DNA of 64,000 nucleotides from positions 235,314 to 299,313 of the forward strand of contig JAIVFJ010000066.1 of assembly GCA_025765615.1 (NCBI GenBank), in the 5' to 3' direction. Below are positions 42,201 to 52,142 of the stretch, piece after piece. Under the pieces are notes generated by a model that searched no databases, had not been told where the DNA came from, and saw only the letters and a list, made by a program, of their open reading frames with translations. Each line of letters begins with the position of its first letter. The first letter of the stretch is position 1. A program made the translations under genes and the position numbers. The DNA is from Zopfochytrium polystomum (Eukaryota > Chytridiomycota > Chytridiomycetes > Chytridiales > Chytridiaceae).

Positions 42201-43844
42201 TCAGGCAGTCAAAGGGTTGGGCAGACCGTTCGCTCCGAAAATGTTTCCGCGTGCCTGGTACCTGCAGGACGCCATCCACACGTTCCACTGCCCGTTCTTG
42301 CACGTCCGCGACGCGCAGCCGACGCGCGACGTGCTGCCCCAAATGATCTGGGTAAAGTGCCCAACCTCCTCATTGTTCGCGATGGCGGCGTTCCACGCGT
42401 TGGTGGGGTCAGAGCCGCCGTTCGAGAGCGCATAGTAAAGAGAATCTTCGTCCATCCACGAGGAAACACCTTTGCCCATAGGAGTGGAGTACGCGGAGGT
42501 GTCCGACGTGCCGAACCAGATAAGGTTTTCACCCTCGTTCCGGTTCGCAAGGTCGTTGAGGTCGTGGTCAATGTTGGCGCAGGCGCGGTTGTTGATGGTG
42601 CGGGTCGCATCTGCCTCCAGGGTGGCGTCGTACGAGAGCGGGCCGAGGCCGTACAACGCACGGTACTGGTTGTGAATGGTAACGTAGTCCGTGTTGTCGT
42701 CGAAACGGACACCGCAGGACTTGCAAGGGTTGGTGTTGACGGGCGTCGGGTCCGGTGTCGGGGTTGGCTCGGGTGTGGGCTCAGGGGGGGGTGCTTCCGT
42801 CGTTGAGGTGGTCTCAGGGGGCGGTGCTTGGTCGGTGGTCGTGGTTGGAGTGTCTGCATTGGACGACGACGGAGCAGCAGTGCTGGTGGTTGGGGCAGCT
42901 GACGACTTTGACGTGGTGGAGAGATGGGAGATTCCGGGGGCGTTGACGCAGATGGGTTTGCCCGCAAGCTTTGGCACGGTGGGGCAAGAAAGGCCAATGT
43001 TGATATCGTAGAGGGTCTTTTGAGTAATGGCGAAAGCCGTGGCGATAGAGTCGCAGGTGGCGTTCACTGGAATAGTGACATTCTGAAGGCAGCTGGCAAT
43101 CGGGGTGGGGGCAACGATGGAGGACGAAGCGGACTGGAACGTGTACGCCATGCAAATCTGCTTCCCCGTGTCGATCGGGCTGATAAGACAGTTGACCGAT
43201 GGGTTTGCCTTCATGAAGTAGAAGAGCTGGCTGGCGGTGGGTGTAAACTCGACATTCGCCTTGAAACCAACTGCGAGGGCCGTGCAGTTGTCTGAGGTGC
43301 CCGTTGTAATGTAAGAGCTGCAAGGGTCGGTAGGTGTGAGCGACGCTGGAGTATCCGAGTTGTTCGGGTCATTCGTCGAAGGATTGGTCGTATCGGGAGA
43401 CGGCCCGTTCGTCGCTGCAGCACCGCTTCCGCTGTCAGAGGTGGTCGTCGCATTCTGAGGAGAGGTGGACGAAGGGTCGTCCGTCGCCTTCTGCAGGCAC
43501 ACGATTTGACCAGCGGTAAGGCCACCGCAATCAAAGCTGGGGTCAAATTCCTTGTTGAGGGATACAAAGGCATCCAGAGTTAGGCGGAACGTCGTCTGCG
43601 CATTCAGGATCGAGGTACAGGACTCGCCCGACACCACCGTGTGAGAAGCGGTGCAGGATTGCGAGATCTGCTTCGAGGCCGAGCTCAGATTGGGGGACTG
43701 GTGGCGGCCGACGATGCCGGAGAGGTTTGTGGATTTGAACTTGACGGCGGCGCCCGAAGCGGGCTGGGGAGCTGCCGAAAGAGCCACGGTCGCTGCAAGG
43801 GCGGCCGCCGCGAAGGACGACGCCTTCGAAAACGACAGCTGCAT
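42201..43844 (-). CDS. Secreted three-LysM plus CAP protein 3
   Basis: One exon, 547 residues, start ATG at 43844 followed by a clear signal peptide (FAAAALAATVALSAA). Then GIVGRHQSPNLSSASKQIS and a canonical LysM (HTVVSGESCTSIL..GQIVCLQK). Two more divergent cysteine-bearing LysM-like units follow (CTALAVGF..GKQICMAY and CDSIATAF..GKPICVNA). A T/S/P/E-rich linker leads to CKSCG and a full CAP domain: DYVTIHNQYRALYG, IDHDLNDLANRNEGENL, SSWMDE, GHFTQIIWGSTSRVGCA, and a C-terminal Cys pair. All conserved CAP signature motifs are intact, unlike genes 1 and 2, so this is the likely ancestral or canonical member. Expected to be secreted and to bind chitin or other GlcNAc polymers through LysM. Confidence 0.94.
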   Translation of the reverse strand: MQLSFSKASSFAAAALAATVALSAAPQPASGAAVKFKSTNLSGIVGRHQSPNLSSASKQISQSCTASHTVVSGESCTSILNAQTTFRLTLDAFVSLNKEFDPSFDCGGLTAGQIVCLQKATDDPSSTSPQNATTTSDSGSGAAATNGPSPDTTNPSTNDPNNSDTPASLTPTDPCSSYITTGTSDNCTALAVGFKANVEFTPTASQLFYFMKANPSVNCLISPIDTGKQICMAYTFQSASSSIVAPTPIASCLQNVTIPVNATCDSIATAFAITQKTLYDINIGLSCPTVPKLAGKPICVNAPGISHLSTTSKSSAAPTTSTAAPSSSNADTPTTTTDQAPPPETTSTTEAPPPEPTPEPTPTPDPTPVNTNPCKSCGVRFDDNTDYVTIHNQYRALYGLGPLSYDATLEADATRTINNRACANIDHDLNDLANRNEGENLIWFGTSDTSAYSTPMGKGVSSWMDEDSLYYALSNGGSDPTNAWNAAIANNEEVGHFTQIIWGSTSRVGCASRTCKNGQWNVWMASCRYQARGNIFGANGLPNPLTA

Positions 43845-44642
43845 CCTTTGTGAGTGATTGGTCTGAGGGGTAGACGGGGCGGTCTTCGTCGTCGTCTTCT
43901 TCTTACGGCGATCAGGCGGGAGCGGGCGTGTGGCTATCTATTGTGTATGCAACAACTGCAACAAACAGGCTCTATCTAGCAAGTAAGCCAGCAGGAAACT
44001 TGCGCGCTTCTAGCTGCCCCTGTCCTTGGAGTGAGAGAAGGGTTGGGCGGCGGGCGGAGGTTGTTTGTGTTGCTTGCGCCTGGGATGATTCTGCGCTGGA
44101 AGGTTGGTAGACACACACGACACACACACACACTCTCTCTCTCTCTGTCTCTCACTCACTCGCTCGCTTGCTCACACAAAAACACCACAAACGGCAAACA
44201 GTCCTTAGTTCGCGCGCTCTGTCGCTCTCCCTCTCCTCGACAATGTCCATTTTTGATTGGTTTCACCGCTAAACGGGACTGGGACTGAAGGACCTTTTTG
44301 GAAAGGGGGAGGCTCGTGATTTCCATATGGAACGCATTTTTTTTTTTTGGGTGCACCTGCGTCCACTGCGTAATTCAATCATTGCATATGTTCTTTTGTT
44401 TTTGTTTGTTTGTTTTTGTTTGTTTGCTCCCTATCTGTCTGCCTGTTGTGATGCTGTGTGCCTGTCTGTATTCCTGTCTGTCTGTCTGTCTTAGGATCTG
44501 TCTGTGCCCTTGTCTGCGTGCTTTGCCGCAACAATTCTTCCAAAAAAGGAAAACAAAACAAATCTCTTTTTGGGCATAATTGTTTTTTTGCCCGAACCCC
44601 AGAAGAAAATGTTTTGGCCTCGGTTCCGTCCATGTGATACCC
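43845..44642. other. Upstream region of LysM-CAP gene 3
   Basis: Promoter side of gene 3. Contains AC and CT repeats (44112-44160), a T run (44338-44349), and TTTG and CTGT-type repeats (44395-44490). No gene. Confidence 0.5.
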
Positions 44643-45917
44643 ATGTCTGTCTACGGACGGGAGACTGGAATTAACGACTTGCAACGGCAGCGAGAGCAGG
44701 TAGACTTGGCCGTCCAAGATCGTTGGAAGTCCTGTGCTCCTCGAGCTTAGCCCAGATCGTAGAGAAGGCTCGGTCCGTCGTCGATGGTTTATTACACAAG
44801 ATACAGGGACATTCCAGATGGCGATTCTAGAGCCGTGGTCCAGCAACAGCTCGAGTGAGGTCGACGGTTCCTGGCCTTCGACTCTTACGAGGACTCGTTC
44901 CTTTGGTACTGCGCGCTGGAGCCCGCCCATCGAAGTTTGTACGAGGCATTCACCAGTAGATCGAAGACTCTTTTTTACACGGTCCCGTCGAGCATAAACT
45001 CTCCGACGGACGCCGAAGCGCTAAGCCCTATATTCCATACGAAGTATCTTTATCCGACAGCATACATCGAACCTATCCAGCACGCAACCTCTATCGCGAC
45101 TCGGATGGCGAGCTCGTTTAATTCCGGCTTTATAAAAGACCACCGCTACTCTACCTCGGTAGAAGTCGGATACGCGGCTGCAAGTTCGCCTTCGGACCCA
45201 ACAGCTACGGCCTCTGCGTAGAGGAACAGCACGTGCATCGTCCGATAAGGCCCAACGGAAAGTACGCCCCCGAGATTCTTTCCCCAGGATCTGTGGAGGC
45301 TCCCAAGGGCTACAAGTTCGACGTGGTAGCGGAGTCTCTGTACGTTCCCATAAGTCTCGTGCGGACCACCCCCCGCGGAGACTTGGAGACGCTGCCCATC
45401 CGAGCGGGCGGCCTACGGATCTTTGGGACCGGAGGACGCCATCGACCCGTCGTACGACGGCGCGGGAGTTCGGCATATAGGATTCGTAACTCTAGGCAGC
45501 CTCTTACATTGCGCGCAGGGACTTCTGGAAGACCGAGCGTCGGACCTCTTCGTCTTTAGACATTCCCTGCACTACAACGAGCCCATGTACACTCGCAACG
45601 AGATCGACTACGTGGAGTTCTCCCTCGAGCACGATAGGCCTCCCGCTGCTGCCATCTCTACGCCCCACGATTGGGTGGCCCCCCAAAGGACCGCGTCTTT
45701 CGTCCCAAATGCCCGGATGTTTGGAAGCGTGTCCGTGTCCAGAACTTCCGAGTCTCCGCTCAGCGCGTCGTCCACGGCGAGCTCTCGATCTAGCATAGAT
45801 TACCAGCCATACTATCGGGGCGAAGCGTGGAGAGATTCCGGAGACGAACCGCGCACGCCGACCCCCAACCCGAGGCTAAGCACCGTTCGCGTGCCGCCGG
45901 ACACACCACCATCTTAA
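44643..45917 (+). pseudogene. Broken protein-coding sequence of unknown origin, plus strand
   Basis: Protein-like text runs along the plus strand but changes frame and meets stops. It starts MSVYGRETGINDLQRQREQ (44643), stops near 44748, restarts MVYYTRYRDIPDGDSRAV (44784), crosses one stop, and continues FLAFDSYEDSFLWYCALEPA to FNSGFIK (about 45140). A second frame then gives FAFGPNSYGLCVEEQHVHRP and YKFDVVAESLYVPISLV, and a third (45423-45917) gives IGFVTLGSLLHCAQGLLEDR with an S/R/P-rich end. I recognise no family. Decay of one gene is the simplest reading; unseen introns cannot be excluded. Confidence 0.5.
44953..45175 (+). repeat. Inverted repeat arm A
   Basis: About 223 bp nearly identical, in opposite orientation, to 46122-46351. 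It encodes YTVPSSINSPTDAEALSPIF and the following residues in the plus direction. The arms are 950 bp apart. Confidence 0.85.
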
Positions 45918-46121
45918 AGATAAGGTTTACATAGAGCTTGTAGACCAAGGCTCCCTTGTCGGAAGACTTCTGGGACGGCTTATACTTTATGGCCAGCGAG
46001 GGAGAGTACTCGCAATGGTTGGCGGCCTCCTGGAACTTGCCGTCCAGAGTTCCCTCGGCCAACCACCGCGGAGTTAGCGCTGGCTTTAGGCGCGTTAGGC
46101 TGTCGACGAACTTGGTTAACA
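45790..46121 (-). pseudogene. Broken protein-coding fragment, minus strand
   Basis: Minus-strand text LLTKFVDSLTRLKPALTPRW followed by LAEGTLDGKFQEAANHCEYS and SSDKGALVYKLYVNLIFKMV looks protein-like. It appears to continue, after a frameshift, from the protein encoded by inverted repeat arm B. It would be a differently decayed copy of a related gene. No family recognised. Confidence 0.4.
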
Positions 46122-46351
46122 GCGTATCCGACTTCTACCGAGATAGAGTTTCGAGTAGCCGTGGTATTTTATAAAGCCGGAATTAAACGAGCTCGCCATC
46201 CGAGTCGCGATAGAGGTTGCGTGCTGGATAGGTTCGATGTATGCTGTCGGATAAAGATACTTCGTATGGAATATAGGGCTTAGCGCTTCGGCTTCCGTCG
46301 GAGAGTTTATGCTCGACGGGACCGTGTAATAAAGAGTCTCCGATCTACTGG
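46122..46351 (-). repeat. Inverted repeat arm B
   Basis: Minus-strand copy of arm A, with a few substitutions and a small insertion after TTTATAAAA. It encodes the same peptide (YTVPSSINSPTEAEALSPIF) on the minus strand. Its outer end abuts the poly-T start of the SINE. Confidence 0.85.
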
Positions 46352-46625
46352 TTTTTTTAATTATTCCACGCAGCCAGAGGCTGTGTGACGGGAGAAGGTG
46401 AAATGCCTTGCAGGTATGGCGGACAAGCCAAGATCCTTGACAGAACCAAGCACGTTTCCGTGCACAGGCCACCCCCAGCCGACAACTTAGAAACAAACTC
46501 CACTCCTTGTGATTCAAGACTGTACTTTTCTTGTTGCCTACAACAGCTGGCGTCATGACTTGAACCCTAGGCCCTTGAGTGACAGATGCCAGACCCCCCA
46601 TGCTCTACCAGCTGGGCTCTTGTGA
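46351..46625 (-). mobile_element. tRNA-derived SINE
   Basis: Read on the minus strand, the head (46625) has an RNA polymerase III A-box-like AGCCCAGCTGGTAGAGC and, about 40 bp on, a B-box-like GGGTTCAAGTC (46567-46557), as in a tRNA D-arm and T-arm. A body unrelated to tRNA follows, and the element ends in an A-rich tail (TAATTAAAAAAAC). About 275 bp. The acceptor stem and anticodon arm are not convincing, so this is not a working tRNA gene. No clear target duplication was seen. Confidence 0.75.
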
Positions 46626-46639
46626 GGGGCAAAGATCCG

Positions 46640-47430
46640 CAGGTCTCTCGTACCACTCCACCTTCTGTCCTACGAGTCTCGCAGCGTGCGAGCCGTGCGC
46701 TTCGTTCGCGAATCTGTGCCCACACTCGACAAGCTGTACGAGTGCGACTTCGTCGAGACCGACGCAGAGTCTCGGGGCGAGTGGCGGGCGGGGTCTCGCG
46801 CGGAGTCGCGGGTGGCGTCCCGCGTGCTGCCCCGAGAAGAGTCGCGCGCACAGTCTCGCGAAGGGTCTTCCGAGGATCTGCACCGCGTGGAAGTTTACGA
46901 GACGGTGTACGGCAGCTACTACGCCGCGGGAGACTGGATCGTTTACTTCGACCTCTCCAACACAGAGCATATTATCCACAAGTGCGACGTGCTGTCCCTA
47001 AGCTCCGCCCACAAGATCGCGGACGAGATCCGTGGGACCGGCGGCGTCTCTGTCTGTTACGTGGTCTCCAAGTCTCTGCTGGCCCTCACAAGAGCCTAGC
47101 TGGGAAAGCATGGGGGGTCTGCGATACGAGGCAAACTTCGTGGAGACGGAGCTAAGGTTTAAGCTGTCGGACAAGAGCCGCTCGGTGCACGGATCCCGCG
47201 CTTGGTCTACAGTCGGAGCCTCGGAGTACAAGACGTACTCTGTCGACCTCTACCAGAAGTCCAAGAGGGACCGCTACCTTACCTATCGAGTCCTAAACCG
47301 GAGCACGGTAGAGACCAAAATCTCGCCAAGGGACAAGGAGCTGTACGCGCGTAGGTGCATATGCTTGGCACGCTCGAACGAGATACAAGTCTGCATGTCC
47401 GTCGACGCTGTACAAAGGAGTTTCCCCTTC
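46640..47430 (+). pseudogene. Unrecognised protein-like frames between SINE fragments
   Basis: Two plus-strand frames in a GC-rich block. The first (46686-47099) begins MRAVRFVRESVPTLDKLYEC, has an SRAESRVASR-type R/S/E repeat, and ends VYGSYYAAGDWIVYFDLSNT and KCDVLSLSSAHKIADEIRG. The second (47110-47442) begins MGGLRYEANFVETELRFKL and continues SEYKTYSVDLYQKSKRDRYL. Both contain a YExxFVET-like string (YECDFVET and YEANFVET), so they may be related modules. A SINE head fragment separates them. No family recognised; probably derived from the same source as 44.6-46.1 kb. Confidence 0.4.
47083..47121 (+). repeat. SINE head fragment, opposite orientation
   Basis: CCCTCACAAGAGCCTAGCTG and the next 19 bases match the first 39 bp of the SINE at 46625, but on the plus strand, and stop at GGGGGGTCTG. 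With the SINE it forms an inverted pair around 46630-47080. Confidence 0.65.
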
Positions 47431-47436
47431 TCAGTT

Positions 47437-47670
47437 GTGTAAACAGTCTACTCTGAGTGAGTGAGTGGAAGGAGTGAATGAAGTGGAGATGTGTGTTTGT
47501 GGGTGGTCCTTCTCTCCAACTTGGAGAGAAAGAGGGAGAGAAAGAGAAAACTCTGTTAGAATAATTGATACATAATGATGATATCCACGCGTGGCAAGCA
47601 TGACCACCACAGGGTAAAAACCTCTCCTATATTATCTGCTTGAGCAGAGGAGGAGGAAAACTGTTTACAC
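47437..47670 (+). mobile_element. Inverted-repeat element (MITE-like) copy 3, best preserved
   Basis: 234 bp with perfect 11-bp terminal inverted repeats GTGTAAACAGT and ACTGTTTACAC. Contains CTGAGTGAGTGAGTGGAAGG, AACTTGGAGAGAAAGAG and an internal hairpin near TGCTTGAGCAG. No coding frame, so it depends on a transposase in trans if it is a DNA transposon. No clear target duplication. Confidence 0.8.
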
Positions 47671-48021
47671 CAGGTTTCCGTTGTTGGAGTTTGCACACAT
47701 TACCTACACCTTTCAAGAGTAAAGATGAGTTAAGATGGCATTAGGGCTGGTCCAATGTTATCTACACTTCTCCCAATCTTTGACACTGTACCAGTGCTTA
47801 GAGGTGGTTTTGATCCCCAGTCTGGGTAGACCACATCAGTGTGCTTCACTCTAGCAATTTGATAGGAATGATTACAGGAGCTTGACAGAGAGCCTGACTT
47901 CTTTGCGCACATAACTCCATGGAAGTTCTGGCCAAATCAGCATGATGCAACAATGATCTCACGCCTGCCTCCTGGCTCCTCAAAGTCTAAACTCTATCTG
48001 TCAGAGCTAAAAGGCCATCAC

Positions 48022-48374
48022 TGTCAGGAACAGGGCAGGACAGGACAAGGCAGACAAGGAACTGAGAGGAGTGATGATTGTATTGGAAACAATAATTCAC
48101 TTGAGGGATGGGACAGGTCCCCCATCCCCCTTTTATACCTTTTGAGAGTGTTCCTTGTCAAGACTCCAAGAAAGTTCCAGAAAGAGCAATTAGTAATACA
48201 ATGATACCAATGATACCAATGACAACAAGACAAGTCAGGAAAGCAAAGAAGGTTCCAGAAGGTTCCACAAGGTTCCATGAAGGAATGTTCTAGAAGGTTC
48301 CAGAAGGTTCCAGAAGGTTCCATGAAGGAATGTTCTAGAAGGTTCCAGAGGTTTCCAGAGGGTGATTCATAACA
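48022..48374 (-). repeat. 3' LTR of gypsy copy 3 (353 bp)
   Basis: Single 79-bp unit, full pentamer array, TATA box. Followed on the pol side by the polypurine tract (CTCCCCCTTTT on the plus strand). Confidence 0.95.
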
Positions 48375-51300
48375 TCATCTCCCCCTTTTAGGCCTCTTCT
48401 GCAACTTGGTGGGGTACCTGGTCTTAAACTCGAGCAGAAGGTCTTGGCAGTGAGTGAGGTTTGACTCAGGCTCCCAGGTGTTGTCAGCATCTGAGTAACC
48501 TCTCCACTTAACAAGGAACTTGAGTGTTCTTCCAAACCACTTGGCATCCAAGATTTGTTCAACCTCAAATTCCTCTTCACCTTCTACCTCAACTGGAGGA
48601 GGAGGAGGAACAACTCTGCCTGGAATGGAATTGGCCACAAACTTCTCTAAAAGGCTGACATGGAAAACTGGGTGGATCTTCATGGATGCAGGGAGATCCA
48701 GCTTGAAGGTGACTGGATTGATTTGCTCCAAGATCTTGAAAGGTCCCAACTTGAGGTTGTCTAGCTTGGGACTTGGTCTTTTGGTCTGCAAGTTCTTCCT
48801 CAGAAGCCAAACTTGCTGACCCACAGCAAGGTCATGGTCCATTCTGTGAGTGTTGGCAAATCTTGAGGCATCTTCTTGGGCTTGCTTCAGGGTGGAGTCC
48901 AGGAAGGAGTTGATGATCTTGAGCTTATGTAAGTGTGAAGCCGCAGCAGGAGCTTGGACATTGGATAGGGTCTCTTGTCCCAGAAGATCTCCTCTTGGAT
49001 TGAAGCCATAGGTTGCAAAGAAAGGAGATAGCTGGGTGCTTGAGTGGAGAGAATTGTTGAGAGCAAATTCTGCCAGTGGAAGGAGGGTGGGCCAATCATC
49101 CTGTTGATAGCTGACATAGCACCTCAAATACTGCTCCAGAGTCTGGTTTGTTCTTTCTGTTTGTCCATCAGTCTGAGGGTGATAAGCAGTTGACAGTTGA
49201 GACTTGATTCCAAGGGCTGCTGTGAGTGCTTTCCAAAATTGAGATCTGAACTGTGGTCCTCTGTCACTGACGATTGACTGAGGCAGCCCATGGAGCCTGA
49301 ATATGTGCTGCAAAAACAGGTCTGCTGTTCCTTGTGCATCTATATTCTCAGTGCAGGGGATGAAATGGGCCAACTTTGTCCTTCTGCAGATGACAACAAG
49401 GATAGAGTCAAATCCATGGGATGGGGGCAGTTTCACAATGAAGTCCATGGATATTGATGACCAAGGGCTGATGGCAATTGGGAGGGGCTCCAGAAGTCCA
49501 TAGGGCTTGTGTCTGCTGGATTTGTTTCTTTGACAGGTTTCACAGCTGCTGACATAGTTCTTGATGTACTTCCTCATGCCTGGCCAGTAGAAGTCTCTGG
49601 AAACAAGCTCATATGTCTTGTGCTCTCCTGGGTGTCCAGCTGTTGCTGCATCATGCCTTGTCTTGAGTATCTCAAGTTTTTCCTCTTCTTGGCTGATTTG
49701 AATCTTGTGAGGCTTGGGGTCCTTGGAAATAGCATGGGCCCACACACTGTCAGGAAGCAATGAAAGGTGTGTCTTGGATGGTGGGGTGAAACCATCTCCC
49801 CCTTCAGGTGCAAGGTCTGTTCTTCTTGACAGGGCATCAGCCACAGTGTTAAGGTGGCCAGGAGAATAGCACAGCTTAAAGTCATACTCAGAGAGCAGTT
49901 CAGCCCACCTGGCATGCCTCTGCTTGAGCAACCTCCTTGCCCTGAAGAAGGTGAGGTTCTTGTGATCAGAATAGACAGAGATGCCTTTAGAACCAGCCAA
50001 GTAGTGTCTCCAGAATTTGAATGCTTCCACAATTGCAAGCAACTCCTTGTCATGGACTGTGTAGTTACACTCAGCACTGTTCAGCTTCCTGGAGTAATAT
50101 GCCACTGGGTGCAGAGGAGCAGAGGGGTCCTGAGAGCTTGGCTGGGACAGAACAGCGCCAAGGGCATAGTCTGAGGCATCAGTTTCCAAGGTGAAGGGAA
50201 GCAAGGGATCCACATGCTTAAGGAGTGGTGCACTTGTGGTTGCTGTCTTAAGAGCTAGCCAGGCTTGCTCTGCTGCTGGGGTCCATTCAAACTTGGTGGT
50301 CTTCTTGGTGAGATCAGTGAGAGGCTTGGCTATGGCAGAATAGTTGGCAATGAAGGTTCTGTAGAAGTTGCAAAATCCAAGGAAGCTTTGAACATCCTTG
50401 ATGGAATTTGGAGCCTTCCATTCAAGAATAGTTTGGATCTTGTCTGGTGCCATGGAGATCCCTTTGTCAGACACAATGAACCCCAAAAACTCAATGGAGG
50501 TCTTGTGGAATTCACACTTCTCCAGCTTTGCATAGAGGTGATGCTGTCTGAGTCTCTCCAAGACAGTCTTGACATGTCCCATATGGCTTGCAGTGTCAGA
50601 TGAAAATACCAGGATATCATCCAGGTAGACAATGACAAAAAGGTCCAGAATATCCCTGAAGATGTCATTCATCATGCCTTGGAAAATAGCTGGAGCATTG
50701 GTAAGTCCAAAGGGCATAACCAAGTACTCAAAGTGACCGTATTTGCATCTGAAGGCAGTCTTCCATTGATCCTGGGGCTTAATTCTGACCAAATTGTAGG
50801 CACCTCTGAGGTCAATCTTGGAAAATATCCTTGCATGGCTCAGTTTGTCCAGTAATTCAGAGATGAGAGGCAGTGGATAGCGGTTCTTGACTGTCATCTC
50901 ATTGAGATCTCTGTAGTCCACACAGGGTCTCAGTCCCCCATCCTTCTTCTTGACAAAAAAGATGGGAGCTCCAGCTGGTGACTTGGAAGGTTGGATGAAT
51001 CCCTTGTTCAGCATTTCTTCAATGTATTCTTGGAGGGCCTTGGCTTCTGGTGGAGAGAGGTGGTACAGTGGCTTGAAAGGTGGGCTGCAAGTTTCATCCT
51101 TGAGTGGGATTTCACAGTCATAAGGCCTCTGAGCTGGTAGCAGGTCTGCCTTGGTCTTGGAAAACACGTCAGCATAAGGGAGATATTCTTTTGGTAGCTT
51201 GGATGCCAGCAAAAGGTCTGATGGGTCCAAGTTCCTGTGCTCTTCAGCAGTGGGGCTTGAATTCTTGACTGGGAACTGTGATTCTTGAATCTTTGACTGA

Positions 51301-52142
51301 GAGTTCTGTTCTTGGCAAAGACTGTGAGCTGTGGAACTTGAATCTTGAATGTGGACTGTGAACTGTGGTACTTGAATCTTTGACTGTGGGTTCTGTGAAC
51401 AAGAGTCATGGCCATGACTGTGAGCTCTATGAGCTCTACTTGAATCTTGACTGTGAACTGTGAACTGTGGAACTTGAGTCTTGGCTGGCTGTGAATCTTG
51501 AATCAAGGGCTTGAGAGCATGAGACTTGGGGGCTTGACTTGAGTTTTGGGTGACTGTTCCAATTGGTGGAGGTTGGACTTGACCAGTGACCCAATCAATG
51601 GCAGGGTTCTGGGCTTGCAGCCATGGTAATCCCAGGATGACAGAGAATGTGGGTGAGCCAAGATCCAATACTTCCAGATTGACCATGGATGGTGGAAAGT
51701 CTTGGATGTGGAGGTTTAGCTTGGTTTCATGGCTGATTTCCTTGAACAGAGCATGATTGGCAAAGTGGACCTTGAGGGGTGTGGATTTCTTGATGGTGGG
51801 AATGGCACAAGACTTGGCAAGGGTGGCATCAATGATGTTGCAGGATGATCCAGAGTCTATAAGGGCCTTGGTTGTGATGGTTGACTTGGGTGAGAGTTGA
51901 ATCTTGACATCCATGGTGAGTTGGTGGGGCTTGGAATCTGAGGTGTTTGTGGTGCTGGTGGTGGTGATGAAACAGGGGCAGCTTGGAGGAGGGTCCAGGG
52001 AATTGCCCCTCAGTGAGCCTGGACCTGGGAGTTTGGGTGCTTCTTCCTTGGGCAGTCCTTGACAGCATGCTCCTTGGAGCCACAGTAAAAACACAGTCCC
52101 TGCTGGGCCCTCCTTGTTTTCTCCTCTTGGCTCAGAGGACCC
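48375..52142 (-). CDS. pol: Pol polyprotein of gypsy copy 3 with chromodomain
   Basis: Full length, 1,239 codons from the overlap codon at 52094, with the same -1 overlap with gag as copy 1; the upstream limit is set by analogy. Protease, YLDD reverse transcriptase, RNase H, HHCC, DD35E integrase, GPF module and chromodomain are all present. It keeps the usual Y in VAYYSRK. The C-terminus has KWRGY and LLLEF, as in copy 2, where copy 1 has KWKGY and LLLKF, so copies 2 and 3 share a closer ancestor. Confidence 0.95.
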   Translation of the reverse strand, partial: GSSEPRGENKEGPAGTVFLLWLQGACCQGLPKEEAPKLPGPGSLRGNSLDPPPSCPCFITTTSTTNTSDSKPHQLTMDVKIQLSPKSTITTKALIDSGSSCNIIDATLAKSCAIPTIKKSTPLKVHFANHALFKEISHETKLNLHIQDFPPSMVNLEVLDLGSPTFSVILGLPWLQAQNPAIDWVTGQVQPPPIGTVTQNSSQAPKSHALKPLIQDSQPAKTQVPQFTVHSQDSSRAHRAHSHGHDSCSQNPQSKIQVPQFTVHIQDSSSTAHSLCQEQNSQSKIQESQFPVKNSSPTAEEHRNLDPSDLLLASKLPKEYLPYADVFSKTKADLLPAQRPYDCEIPLKDETCSPPFKPLYHLSPPEAKALQEYIEEMLNKGFIQPSKSPAGAPIFFVKKKDGGLRPCVDYRDLNEMTVKNRYPLPLISELLDKLSHARIFSKIDLRGAYNLVRIKPQDQWKTAFRCKYGHFEYLVMPFGLTNAPAIFQGMMNDIFRDILDLFVIVYLDDILVFSSDTASHMGHVKTVLERLRQHHLYAKLEKCEFHKTSIEFLGFIVSDKGISMAPDKIQTILEWKAPNSIKDVQSFLGFCNFYRTFIANYSAIAKPLTDLTKKTTKFEWTPAAEQAWLALKTATTSAPLLKHVDPLLPFTLETDASDYALGAVLSQPSSQDPSAPLHPVAYYSRKLNSAECNYTVHDKELLAIVEAFKFWRHYLAGSKGISVYSDHKNLTFFRARRLLKQRHARWAELLSEYDFKLCYSPGHLNTVADALSRRTDLAPEGGDGFTPPSKTHLSLLPDSVWAHAISKDPKPHKIQISQEEEKLEILKTRHDAATAGHPGEHKTYELVSRDFYWPGMRKYIKNYVSSCETCQRNKSSRHKPYGLLEPLPIAISPWSSISMDFIVKLPPSHGFDSILVVICRRTKLAHFIPCTENIDAQGTADLFLQHIFRLHGLPQSIVSDRGPQFRSQFWKALTAALGIKSQLSTAYHPQTDGQTERTNQTLEQYLRCYVSYQQDDWPTLLPLAEFALNNSLHSSTQLSPFFATYGFNPRGDLLGQETLSNVQAPAAASHLHKLKIINSFLDSTLKQAQEDASRFANTHRMDHDLAVGQQVWLLRKNLQTKRPSPKLDNLKLGPFKILEQINPVTFKLDLPASMKIHPVFHVSLLEKFVANSIPGRVVPPPPPVEVEGEEEFEVEQILDAKWFGRTLKFLVKWRGYSDADNTWEPESNLTHCQDLLLEFKTRYPTKLQKRPKRGR

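Noticed and set aside
46557..46625. A functional tRNA gene
   Set aside because: A- and B-box-like sequences are present, but the acceptor stem does not pair and no clear anticodon arm is seen; a SINE head fits better.
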